NCBI GenBank assembly: GCA_001799615.1
Contig: MGTU01000031.1
Span: 1 to 64,000 of the forward strand
Length of the DNA stretch: 64,000 bases
Reading direction: 5' to 3'
Source: Elusimicrobia bacterium GWA2_61_42
GTDB taxonomy: Bacteria > Elusimicrobiota > Elusimicrobia > Elusimicrobiales > UBA9959
The translations under genes were made by a program, and so were the position numbers. Position 1 is the stretch's first letter. Each line of letters begins with the position of its first letter. The notes below the pieces were generated by a model. That model was not told the DNA's origin. It searched no databases and saw only the letters and a program-made list of their open reading frames with translations. This document shows, piece after piece, positions 26,142 through 33,984 of this stretch.

Positions 26142-27200
26142 TTAGTTCTGCTGGTCGGAGCGTATGGCCCAGCGGAGCTTGGCGCAGGCCGAGCGGGGAT
26201 TGGAATGCCGCTCTTCGGAGGAAGGGCGTATGGGCGAGGCGGCCACGCTGGAGTAAACTCCGGCCGCTTCTCCGCGCAGGAAAGCCTTTTTAACCCTGCG
26301 GTCCTCCCCTGAGTGGAAAGACAGGATGGCGGCCCTGCCGCCCGGCCTCAGGCACCAGGGCAGGATCTCCAGAAAGCGGTCCAGCACGCTCAGTTCCTCG
26401 TTCACCGCTATGCGCAGCGCCATAAAGGTGCGCTGCAGGGATTTCTTTACAACGTCCTCTTCCAGCTTGCCGTCCGCCTTTTTCAGCCCGGAGCGCACCG
26501 CCGCCGCCAGTTCCGCGGTGGTCCTGATGGGCAGCGGGCTGTCCTTGACGGCCAGCGCGATGATCCGCGCGTAAGGTTCGTCCGCGTACTCGAAAAGTAT
26601 TTTTTCCAGCGCCGCGGCGGAAACGGACCTCAGCAGTTCCGCGGCGGGCCGGCCGCGCTCCGGGTTCAGGCGCAGGTCCAGCGGCCCTTCGGCCTTGTAA
26701 GTGAAACCGCGCTCCGGGTTGTCCAGCTGCATCGAGGACACTCCCAGGTCCGCCAGCACGCAGTCGAAGCCGCCGCCGGCTTCGGGCGCCAGGGCCGCTA
26801 TGCCGGCGAAATTCATCTTCCTCACGATCAGAACTTTTTCCCCGTAGCCCAGGGCGCGCAGGCGGGCTTCCGTCTTCGGGAGTTCCAGCGGGTCGACGTC
26901 CACGGCGAAAAGTTTTCCGCCCGGCAGTATCCGCGCCAGCAGTTCTTTGGCGTGGCCCCCGTAGCCCAGCGTGGCGTCCAGGCAGACCGCGCCCGGCGCC
27001 GGGCGCAGGACCTCCAGGATCTCTTTTACGCAGATGGGCCGGTGCGTGCCGGCCGGGGTGAGCCCCTTGGCTATGATATGGGCGACGTCGCCGGCGTATT
27101 TCGCCGGGTCCAGCTCTTTGTATTTCTGGTCGAACCTGCGCGGGTTCTTGCCGAGGTAGCGCACGCGCCGTTTATGGGGTTTGGGGGCTTCTTCCGTCAT
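26142..27200 (-). CDS. rsmH: 16S rRNA m4C1402 N4-methyltransferase RsmH
   Basis: A 352-residue SAM-dependent methyltransferase that modifies C1402 in the ribosomal P site. Motifs: HRPICVKEILEVL, LDATLGYGGHAKELL (SAM-binding), DCVLADLGVSSMQLDNPERGF, and ILSFHSGEDRRVKKAF (usually SFHSLEDRxVK). I start it at MTEEAPKPHKRR (27200) because the upstream extension is not conserved in character. It stands outside any dcw cluster: the neighbours are a DUF362 protein and, divergently, glgB. Confidence 0.95.
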   Translation of the reverse strand: MTEEAPKPHKRRVRYLGKNPRRFDQKYKELDPAKYAGDVAHIIAKGLTPAGTHRPICVKEILEVLRPAPGAVCLDATLGYGGHAKELLARILPGGKLFAVDVDPLELPKTEARLRALGYGEKVLIVRKMNFAGIAALAPEAGGGFDCVLADLGVSSMQLDNPERGFTYKAEGPLDLRLNPERGRPAAELLRSVSAAALEKILFEYADEPYARIIALAVKDSPLPIRTTAELAAAVRSGLKKADGKLEEDVVKKSLQRTFMALRIAVNEELSVLDRFLEILPWCLRPGGRAAILSFHSGEDRRVKKAFLRGEAAGVYSSVAASPIRPSSEERHSNPRSACAKLRWAIRSDQQN

Positions 27201-27294
27201 ATGGTAAATCAATGGTACCCATAATGCCGCGGGCGGGTCAACCTTTGACGGGGCGGCGAGGATTGTATATCCTTTATTGACACCAGAGGACACT

Positions 27295-29205
27295 ATGCCA
27301 GAACTGAACGACGCGCACCTTATCACCGACCAGGACATTTATCTTTTCAACGAGGGCAACCACCTCAGGCTTTATGAAAAGCTCGGGGCGCATCCGGCCT
27401 CGGCCGGGGGCAAAGAGGGCACCCGCTTCGCTGTCTGGGCGCCTAACGCCCGCCAGGTTTTCGTGATGGGCGACTTTAACGCCTGGAGCAAGACCCGGGA
27501 CGCTTTGCGCGAGCGCGGCAGATCCGGCATCTGGGAAGGCTTCATTCCCGGCGTAGTGCCGGGGCAGAATTATAAATATTACATCGTCTCGCGCTATAAC
27601 GGCTTTACCGCCGAAAAGGCGGACCCCGCGGGCTTCACCTCCGAGGTGCCGCCCAAAACCTCCTCCGTGGTCGGAACTTTGGATTACGCCTGGGGCGACG
27701 AAGACTGGATGAAGGCGCGGGGTAAAACGATCAGCCTGAAGAGCCCGGTCTCCATTTACGAGGTGCACCTGGGGTCCTGGCGGCGCGTCCCCGAGGAGGG
27801 CAACCGCTCCCTGACCTACCGCGAGACGGCGGAGCAGCTGCCGGCCTACGCCAGGGAGATGGGGTTTTCCCACGTGGAACTGATGCCGGTCACGGAACAC
27901 CCTTTTTACGGCTCCTGGGGCTACCAGACCACCGGTTATTTCGCCCCGACCAGCCGCTACGGCTCGCCGCAGGATTTCATGTTCCTGGTGGACCGCCTGC
28001 ACCAGGCCGGCATAGGCGTGATCCTGGACTGGGTGCCGGCGCATTTCCCGGCCGACGCGCACGGCCTGGCCTATTTCGACGGCACGCACCTCTACGAACA
28101 CGCCGACCCCAAGCAGGGGTTCCACCCGGACTGGAAAAGCTCCATCTTTAATTTCGGGCGCAACGAGGTAAGGAGTTTCCTGCTCTCCAGCGCCATGTTC
28201 TGGCTGGACAAGTACCACGCCGACGGCCTGCGCGTGGACGCCGTGGCCTCCATGCTCTACCTGGACTATTCCCGCAAGCCGGGCGAGTGGGTGCCCAACC
28301 GCTACGGCGGCAACGAGAACCTGGAAGCTATCGCTTTCCTCAAGCAGTTCAACCAGGTGGTCTACCAGAACTATCCCGACGTGCAGACCTACGCCGAGGA
28401 GTCCACCGCCTGGCCCATGGTCTCGCGCCCCACGCATCTGGGGGGGCTGGGCTTCGGGCTGAAATGGGACATGGGCTGGATGCACGACACCCTGGATTAT
28501 TTCGCCAGGGACCCGGTGTACCGCAAATACCACCACAACAGCCTTACGTTCCGGCTGCTCTACGCCTTCGGCGAGAATTTCACGCTGCCGCTGTCCCACG
28601 ACGAAGTGGTTCACGGCAAGGGGTCCCTGCTGGACAAGATGGCCGGCGACGAGTGGCAGAAGTTCGCCAACCTCAGGCTGCTGTACGGCGGCATGTTCGC
28701 GCAGCCCGGGCAGAAGCTGATGTTCATGGGCGATGAATTCGCCCAGCGCTCCGAGTGGCGCCACGAGGCCAGCCTGGACTGGCACCTGGCAAAGACTTCC
28801 CCTCATGCCGGCGTGCGCGCCTGGGTGCGCGATTTGAACCGGCTATACGCCGCCGAGACCGCGCTGCACGAGCTGAACTGCAGCCCGGCCGGCTTCGAGT
28901 GGGTGGACGCCAATGACTCGCAGCAGAGCGTGCTGGCTTTCCTGCGCAAGGGCGAGCGCCAGGGAGACGTCATCCTGGCGGTCTGTAATTTCACCTCCGT
29001 GCCCCGCCATGACTACCAGGTGGGCGTGCCGCGGGGCGGTTTCTGGAAGGAGCTGCTCAACAGCGACGCCGCCGCCTACTGGGGCAGCGGCGTCGGCAAC
29101 CTGGGCGGGTCGGAAGCGCGGGCGCTGCCCGTCCATGGCCGGCCTTATTCGCTGCGGCTGACCCTGCCGCCGCTGTCGATAGTTTTTCTCAAGTGCTGCG
29201 GCTAA
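27295..29205 (+). CDS. glgB: 1,4-alpha-glucan branching enzyme GlgB
   Basis: A 636-residue GH13/CBM48 enzyme that forms alpha-1,6 branches in glycogen. The N-terminal CBM48 reads [24 protein letters not shown]13 catalytic regions: [20 protein letters not shown] (nucleophile Asp), [10 protein letters not shown] (acid/base Glu) and [16 protein letters not shown]-terminal all-beta domain follows. ATG at 27295 has AGAGGA upstream; the frame also opens with a TTG at 27277. No other glycogen genes are adjacent. An intrinsic terminator follows directly. Confidence 0.96.
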   Translation: MPELNDAHLITDQDIYLFNEGNHLRLYEKLGAHPASAGGKEGTRFAVWAPNARQVFVMGDFNAWSKTRDALRERGRSGIWEGFIPGVVPGQNYKYYIVSRYNGFTAEKADPAGFTSEVPPKTSSVVGTLDYAWGDEDWMKARGKTISLKSPVSIYEVHLGSWRRVPEEGNRSLTYRETAEQLPAYAREMGFSHVELMPVTEHPFYGSWGYQTTGYFAPTSRYGSPQDFMFLVDRLHQAGIGVILDWVPAHFPADAHGLAYFDGTHLYEHADPKQGFHPDWKSSIFNFGRNEVRSFLLSSAMFWLDKYHADGLRVDAVASMLYLDYSRKPGEWVPNRYGGNENLEAIAFLKQFNQVVYQNYPDVQTYAEESTAWPMVSRPTHLGGLGFGLKWDMGWMHDTLDYFARDPVYRKYHHNSLTFRLLYAFGENFTLPLSHDEVVHGKGSLLDKMAGDEWQKFANLRLLYGGMFAQPGQKLMFMGDEFAQRSEWRHEASLDWHLAKTSPHAGVRAWVRDLNRLYAAETALHELNCSPAGFEWVDANDSQQSVLAFLRKGERQGDVILAVCNFTSVPRHDYQVGVPRGGFWKELLNSDAAAYWGSGVGNLGGSEARALPVHGRPYSLRLTLPPLSIVFLKCCG

Positions 29206-29218
29206 GGCCGCGTAAACG

Positions 29219-29258
29219 CAAAAAAGGGCTTCCCGAGTTAACGGGAAGCCCTTTTTTT
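29219..29258 (+). terminator. bidirectional intrinsic terminator
   Basis: Nine-pair stem GGGCTTCCC/GGGAAGCCC (29226-29251) with A5 before and T7 after, between convergent glgB and the SWIB gene. Confidence 0.93.
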
Positions 29259-29278
29259 GCGCCGGTCTTGGGGGACCG

Positions 29279-29524
29279 TTATTTCACGTGCTTGGAAATA
29301 ATGCCGGCCAGCTCGAACATCGTGACCTGGGGCTTTCCGAAAAGCTTGAGCAGCGTTTCGTCGGCGTTGATGTTGCGCTTGTTGACCTTGTCCTGCAGGC
29401 CTTTCGCCTTTATGTAGTCCCACATCTTCTTGATGATCTCGGTCCGGGGAATGGGCGTGCTGCCTACCACCGCCGCCAGGTCCGCGTCCGGCTGCACGGG
29501 TTTCATGAATTTAGGGTTTGCCAT
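29279..29524 (-). CDS. SWIB/MDM2 domain protein
   Basis: An 81-residue protein made almost entirely of one SWIB domain: FMKPVQPDADLAAVVGSTPIPRTEIIKKMWDYIKAKGLQD, then the conserved INADETLLKLFGKPQVTMFELAGIISKH. SWIB domains are known from eukaryotic chromatin remodelling complexes and from some bacteria such as chlamydiae, where they are free-standing or fused to topoisomerase; in bacteria the role is unclear but DNA or chromatin-like association is suspected. AAGGAGA seven bases before the ATG. It is last in the speB unit, 35 bases after agmatinase. Confidence 0.88.
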   Translation of the reverse strand: MANPKFMKPVQPDADLAAVVGSTPIPRTEIIKKMWDYIKAKGLQDKVNKRNINADETLLKLFGKPQVTMFELAGIISKHVK

Positions 29525-29559
29525 TTTAGTGTCTCCTTAGTTTTTGCTTCTCCAAATTT

Positions 29560-30420
29560 TCAGCCGAGGTAGCCCATCAGGCGGTAGATCAGCTTGGCGG
29601 CGGCCAGTTCGGTGGTGTGGGAGCCCTTTACCGGAGCCGCTTCCACCACGTCCACGCCCACCACTTTCTTCTTCCCGCAGACGGCTTTGAACAGCTTCAG
29701 GGCCTCGTGCCACTGGAAGCCCCCGGGCTGCGGGGTGCCGGTGCCGGGCATCACGGAGGGGTCGAAGCCGTCCACGTCTATGGTCAGGTAAACCGTGTCA
29801 CTCAGCTCCCCCAGGATGTCCCTCTCCAGTTTAGCAAAGTTCAGGTTCTCATGCATCAGGTGCGTTTTGACGAGGCCGGCGTTATGGAACTGCCGTTCGT
29901 CCGCGCCTACGCTGCGTATGCCTATCTGCACCAGCCTGGTGCCGCGGGAGGCCGGGTAAACGGCGCAGGCGTGGCTGCGCGCCGAGCCGCCGTAGGAGGG
30001 GCGCAGGTCCGCGTGCGCGTCGAAATGCAGTATGGAAAGGTTTTTATGCCGCTTTATGAAAGGCGGCAGCAGCGCCTGGGTAATGCTGTGCTCCCCGCCT
30101 ATGAAGAAAGGCAGGGCCTTGGAGGAGGAAAGCAGCTCTTCCACCGCGCGCTCGAGCCGCGGGAAGAATCTCGCCTCCGGCAGGGCGCAGTTCACCGGCC
30201 GGGTGGTGAAAATGCCCTTTTTCCAGGTTTCGGTCTTGGTTTCCTCGTCCCAGAGCTCCAGCTGCCAGGACGCGTCTATCACCGCCGCCGGCCCGCGCCT
30301 GGTGCCCTGCCCGTAGGAGGTGGTCTTCTCGTAGGGGATCGGGACTACCACGAAAGCGGCGTCTTTGAGGTCTATGCTTTTGCGAAGGATGAATTGTGTT
30401 TTAGCCGGTTTGAATGGCAT
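29560..30420 (-). CDS. speB: agmatinase (ureohydrolase)
   Basis: A 286-residue Mn-dependent ureohydrolase; agmatine to putrescine and urea. Metal-binding signatures: GGEHS, HFDAHADLR and the long C-terminal signature beginning TIDVDGFDPSVMPGTGTP. It follows the pyruvoyl arginine decarboxylase gene by 97 bases on the same strand, giving a two-step arginine-to-putrescine route. Arginase is excluded mainly by this context; family members differ little by eye. Confidence 0.9.
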   Translation of the reverse strand: MPFKPAKTQFILRKSIDLKDAAFVVVPIPYEKTTSYGQGTRRGPAAVIDASWQLELWDEETKTETWKKGIFTTRPVNCALPEARFFPRLERAVEELLSSSKALPFFIGGEHSITQALLPPFIKRHKNLSILHFDAHADLRPSYGGSARSHACAVYPASRGTRLVQIGIRSVGADERQFHNAGLVKTHLMHENLNFAKLERDILGELSDTVYLTIDVDGFDPSVMPGTGTPQPGGFQWHEALKLFKAVCGKKKVVGVDVVEAAPVKGSHTTELAAAKLIYRLMGYLG

Positions 30421-30517
30421 GATCGCCTTTGTAAGAACAGGTAAAGGTTGGGGTAGAGAAAAAGGGGCGGTAAAAGAAAGGTTCGTTCCTTTGCCCCGCC
30501 TTTGCCTCTGCCCGCGG

Positions 30518-31069
30518 TTAGAACAGGAAGACCGCGGCGGCCACGGTGGTGGTCCACACGCCTTCCGTCCCTATGGCGGACTGGGTGATGTTCGCGGCCC
30601 TTACGATCTTGCCGCTCAGCTTCCAGATCTCTTCTTTCTGGTCCCACGTGGTTTCGCTGCCGAATTCCACGCCCTGGATGGTGGACAACATCAGCGCGGC
30701 CAGGTCTTCGGCGTAGTCGCCGGTCTTTTCGTCGGTCTCGCCGAAAGTGTGGTGCTCGGAGATGTACCCGTAATGCGAGCGGTCCTTGGGCACGGCCAGG
30801 CCTACCGAGGAGGCTATCAGCCGGTGGTTCTCATTGATGGCGTTGCGGCTCAGCACGCAGTGCAGTATCTGGCCGTCGCTGAGCTTGGCGATCCCTTTCT
30901 TGCTGGGGATCACTTTGCAGTGGGGGGGGAAGATGCTGGAGACGTGAACGAGGTTATATTTCGCTATCTTCGCGTCCCGGAGGGCTTCCTCGAAACTCGC
31001 CAGTTTTTCCTTATGGCGGCCGAGGCCCTTGGTCAGGAAGACTTCTTTGGGAACGAGTTGTAGTGACAT
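30518..31069 (-). CDS. pdaD: pyruvoyl-dependent arginine decarboxylase
   Basis: A 183-residue PvlArgDC proenzyme. It self-cleaves within S44-S45 of HVSSIFPPHCKVIP to create the pyruvoyl group, then decarboxylates arginine to agmatine, which the downstream agmatinase converts to putrescine. Other family motifs: IPSKKGIAKLSDGQILHCVLS and the C-terminal GSETTWDQKEEIW. I start it at MSLQLVPKEV, immediately after the leaderless promoter at 31070-31081. Confidence 0.93.
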   Translation of the reverse strand: MSLQLVPKEVFLTKGLGRHKEKLASFEEALRDAKIAKYNLVHVSSIFPPHCKVIPSKKGIAKLSDGQILHCVLSRNAINENHRLIASSVGLAVPKDRSHYGYISEHHTFGETDEKTGDYAEDLAALMLSTIQGVEFGSETTWDQKEEIWKLSGKIVRAANITQSAIGTEGVWTTTVAAAVFLF

Positions 31070-31081
31070 GTGGTAATTATA
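31070..31081 (-). promoter_or_regulatory. pdaD -10 element, leaderless
   Basis: Minus-strand TATAAT (31081-31076), six bases (TACCAC), ATG at 31069. It starts right after the terminator of the upstream decarboxylase gene, which shows it has to serve as a separate promoter. The -35 is T-rich and poor. Confidence 0.65.
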
Positions 31082-31094
31082 ATAAATTAGGCGC

Positions 31095-31130
31095 AAAGAA
31101 AAAGGCCGCGGGCTTGCGCCCGCGGCCTTC
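31095..31130 (-). terminator. intrinsic terminator after the PLP decarboxylase gene
   Basis: Ten-pair stem GGCCGCGGGC/GCCCGCGGCC with loop of four and a minus-strand TTTTTCTTT tract. It splits the polyamine genes into two transcription units. Confidence 0.9.
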
Positions 31131-31147
31131 TTTCAGTCCGTCGCCGG

Positions 31148-32296
31148 TTACCTGTTGATGTGCACCACTTTGGCCGGCGGGAAGCCGTTGAACCAGGTGG
31201 ACGACGCGTGGCTGTACGCGCCCATGTTGGTGCTGTACATCAGCTCGCCCAGCTGCAGGTCGGTCGGCAGCGGCATCGCGCTGGAGATCACGTCCAGGGC
31301 GTCGCAGGTGGGGCCGAACACGGCGCAGTTCTCCGCCTTCTTGCCTTTGCGGAAGGAGAACATGTTGCAGTGCTGGTGGTCGAAGATGATGCCCGAGTAG
31401 CTGTGGTAGGCGCCGTCGTTGACGTAGTAGCAGGTCTTGCCGTCGCGCACGGTCTTGCCGTTGATGCGCACCACCGAGGTGCCGGCGGTCGCTATCATGA
31501 AGCGGCCCGGCTCGGCCAGGATCTCGATCTTCGGGTCCGGGAACAGGCGCTCCAGCTCGGCGTTGATGGTCTTGGCCAGCTGCTGGAACGGCTTTACCGA
31601 GGAGTCGTACGGGGCCGGGAAGCCGCCGCCGATGTCCAGCAGGTTCATCTTGTCGTAGCCGCGCTCTTTGGCTTCCTTGAAGATGTCGGCGGCCAGGTTG
31701 ATGGCCTGCACGTAGTTCTCGAAGTTGGTGGTCTGGCTGCCCACGTGGAAGCTGAGGCCTTCCACGCCGAGGCCCTGTTTCACGGCCTCGAGGATCAGGT
31801 CCACGGCTTCGCCGGGGGAAGCGCCGAACTTGGAGCTGAGCTCCACCACCGCGCCGGTGTTGGGCACCCGGATGCGCAGGCACAGGCCGGCGTGCGGGGC
31901 GTGCTTCTTGATCTTGTGGATCTCTTCCAGGTTGTCGAACGTGACGAGGGGCCGGTACTGGTCCAGCTCCTTCAGCGTTTCGATCGGCTTAATAGGGTTA
32001 GCGTAGATGATCTTGTCCCAGATCCAGGCCAGCCGCTTCTTGTTCGGCATGTTCTTGATATACTCGTGCACGATCATGAACTCGGGCATGGAGGCCACGT
32101 CGAAGCTGGCGCCCGCCTTATAGAGCGTTTTCACTATCTCCGCCATCGGCTCGCACTTCACCGCGTAGTAGGCCTGCACGCGCGGCAGGTATTTCTTGAA
32201 CTGCGCGTAGTTCTTGCGGATCTCATCGTGGTCTACGATGAAAAGGGGCGTCCCGTGCTTCTTGGCGAGGTCCTGCATCTGTTTCTTTGTGATCAT
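31148..32296 (-). CDS. fold-type III PLP decarboxylase, probably ornithine decarboxylase
   Basis: A 382-residue alanine-racemase-fold decarboxylase of the eukaryotic-type ODC group. PLP lysine K47 in YYAVKCEP; LSFHVGSQ; phosphate loop DIGGGFPAPY; EPGRFM; and the active-site cysteine C331 in GPTCDALD, which acts across the dimer. It makes putrescine from ornithine; a lysine/ornithine enzyme is possible, as in the bacterial L/ODC group. It sits 55 bases after homospermidine synthase, which consumes putrescine. The GGAGGA upstream is about 15 bases from the ATG, so the start is a little uncertain. Confidence 0.87.
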   Translation of the reverse strand: MITKKQMQDLAKKHGTPLFIVDHDEIRKNYAQFKKYLPRVQAYYAVKCEPMAEIVKTLYKAGASFDVASMPEFMIVHEYIKNMPNKKRLAWIWDKIIYANPIKPIETLKELDQYRPLVTFDNLEEIHKIKKHAPHAGLCLRIRVPNTGAVVELSSKFGASPGEAVDLILEAVKQGLGVEGLSFHVGSQTTNFENYVQAINLAADIFKEAKERGYDKMNLLDIGGGFPAPYDSSVKPFQQLAKTINAELERLFPDPKIEILAEPGRFMIATAGTSVVRINGKTVRDGKTCYYVNDGAYHSYSGIIFDHQHCNMFSFRKGKKAENCAVFGPTCDALDVISSAMPLPTDLQLGELMYSTNMGAYSHASSTWFNGFPPAKVVHINR

Positions 32297-32351
32297 ACTT
32301 TTGTCTGGTCTTCCTCCGTGGCTCTTTTTTAAGTTTAACCGAATCTTTGGC

Positions 32352-33809
32352 TTAATCGCTGTCCGTGATCAGGAAGTTCTTGAACTGCCAGGGGTCCTTC
32401 CTGTCTATGGACGGGTTGTTGTAGCCCTTAAAGGCGTTGGTGTAATGCTTCAGCGGCGTCCAGTCGGACTTCGCCGAGTGCAGCTTGCCCAGCCAGGGCT
32501 TGGCGATCTTGAGGATATATTCGTGCGGCAGCTCGTCGGGGACCTTGAAGCCCTCGGCCGGGTTGTCCATCATCCACATGGCGGCGGAGAGCACGCCGAT
32601 GGCCACCTGGATGGTGGTGGCGTTCTGGTGGGGGATCAGCTCGCGGGACTCGTGGATGTCCAGGATCGTGCCGGTCCACCAGGCGTTGTAGTCGTGGCCC
32701 ATCAGCAGGGCGCCGAGCGTGTCGTAGCCCTGGATGATCTCGTCGCCCATGATGCGGACCTTGGGCTGGAGCTTGTAGTCGTAGCCGCGCAGCTCGTTCA
32801 AGGAAGCGATGGCCGCGTCGGTGGGGCAATAGGCGTAATGCACGGTGGGGCGGTACACGGCCTTGCCGTTCTTCCACACCGTCAGCTTGTCGGACAGCGT
32901 GAAGGCCTCGCCGTGGCGGACCAGCATGCCGTGGATGCAGTAATCGGGCACCCAGGTGGAGATCCAGGTGTTCATGCCCATGCGGGCCAGGCAGATCTGG
33001 TTCTTGGGGCCGCTCTTGTGCTGGCAGGCCATCGGGGGCAGGGTCTTCTCGTGCGTGCCCCAGCCCAGCTCGGCCGGCGCCACGCCTTCCTCGCGGAAAC
33101 CTTCCACGCTCCAGGTGTTGACGAATTCGTTGACCTGCTTGGGCTTGTCGGAGATCTGCGTGTCTCGCTCGCTGACGTGGATGACTTTCACCCCGATCTC
33201 TTTGGCGAGCTCGTTGAAGGTCTGGTCCTTGATCAGCTGGCAAAGTTTCTCGGCCCGGGCGCCTTTCACCTTTTTGTCGGCGAGGAGCTTGTTGGCGATG
33301 TCGATGATCCCCTTTTTGGCGAAATGGGAGATCAGGCCGGGGTTGGCGCCGTGCTCGATGACCGCGGTGGGGCCCGGGGTCTTCCACTTGGCTATCATCT
33401 TGCGCATGGCCATGTGGCGGACGTAAAGGGTGCGTTCCGTAGGGTGCTTGTCGACGGCGTTCTTATAGGGGTCCCACAGCTCGGTGGAGGTGTTGATGTA
33501 GAGCACGCCGCGGTCGTGGCACCACTGCAGGATCTCGCAGGCGTCGATGTTCCAGGCCAGGTCTATCAGCAGGTCGCCGGCCTTCAGGTATTTGCCGAGC
33601 AGGGCGCCCATGTTCTTCTTTTCGACCTTCGCGCGCACGTACTTGACGCCTTTGGCCAGCATGGGCTTGAGCGCCGCCCGCTTGTCCTCGAAATCCATGA
33701 CGGTGATGTTTTTGGCCGGGACCTTGATCAATTTGAAAAGCATGGGCAGGGCGCACTGCGCCACGGAGCCGTAGCCGACGAACAGTATTTTTTTGTCGAA
33801 TGTTTTCAT
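32352..33809 (-). CDS. hss: homospermidine synthase
   Basis: A 485-residue NAD-binding enzyme related to saccharopine dehydrogenase. The N-terminal Rossmann motif is KILFVGYGSVAQCALPM; family-typical blocks are NIDACEILQWCHDRGVLYINTSTELWDPY, AVIEHGANPGLISHFAKKG and ELGWGTHEKTLP. It condenses two putrescines (or putrescine and spermidine) to sym-homospermidine. I use the ATG at 33809 with AGGCGGTGGA upstream rather than the TTG 45 bases earlier. A TATAAT at 33869-33864 gives a leader of roughly 48 bases. Confidence 0.9.
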   Translation of the reverse strand: MKTFDKKILFVGYGSVAQCALPMLFKLIKVPAKNITVMDFEDKRAALKPMLAKGVKYVRAKVEKKNMGALLGKYLKAGDLLIDLAWNIDACEILQWCHDRGVLYINTSTELWDPYKNAVDKHPTERTLYVRHMAMRKMIAKWKTPGPTAVIEHGANPGLISHFAKKGIIDIANKLLADKKVKGARAEKLCQLIKDQTFNELAKEIGVKVIHVSERDTQISDKPKQVNEFVNTWSVEGFREEGVAPAELGWGTHEKTLPPMACQHKSGPKNQICLARMGMNTWISTWVPDYCIHGMLVRHGEAFTLSDKLTVWKNGKAVYRPTVHYAYCPTDAAIASLNELRGYDYKLQPKVRIMGDEIIQGYDTLGALLMGHDYNAWWTGTILDIHESRELIPHQNATTIQVAIGVLSAAMWMMDNPAEGFKVPDELPHEYILKIAKPWLGKLHSAKSDWTPLKHYTNAFKGYNNPSIDRKDPWQFKNFLITDSD

Positions 33810-33863
33810 TGTAAGTTCCACCGCCTTTTTATAGTCGAACGCCAGCGTATTCAACGCATTAAA

Positions 33864-33869
33864 ATTATA
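33864..33869 (-). promoter_or_regulatory. -10 element of the hss unit
   Basis: Minus-strand TATAAT preceded by TTGTA, in an AT-rich stretch between hss and the coiled-coil operon terminator. Transcription start is expected near 33857. Confidence 0.5.
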
Positions 33870-33888
33870 TACAAATATTCCGGAAAAT

Positions 33889-33925
33889 AAAAAAATTACG
33901 ACGGGCGCTCTACGCGCGCCCGTGT
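33889..33925 (-). terminator. intrinsic terminator of the coiled-coil operon
   Basis: Eight-pair stem ACGGGCGC/GCGCCCGT (33901-33923) followed on the minus strand by CGTAATTTTTTTA. It lies about 60 bases past the stop of the 968-residue coiled-coil gene. Confidence 0.82.
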
Positions 33926-33984
33926 TGCTTTTTGTCCGGGGGTTCCCGCGGCGCGCCCGCGGGGGAGGGGAAAGGCCGCGCGCT

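Noticed and set aside
32214-33890. 558-codon open frame opposite hss
   Set aside because: The minus-strand frame is an unmistakable homospermidine synthase; the plus frame has no motif.
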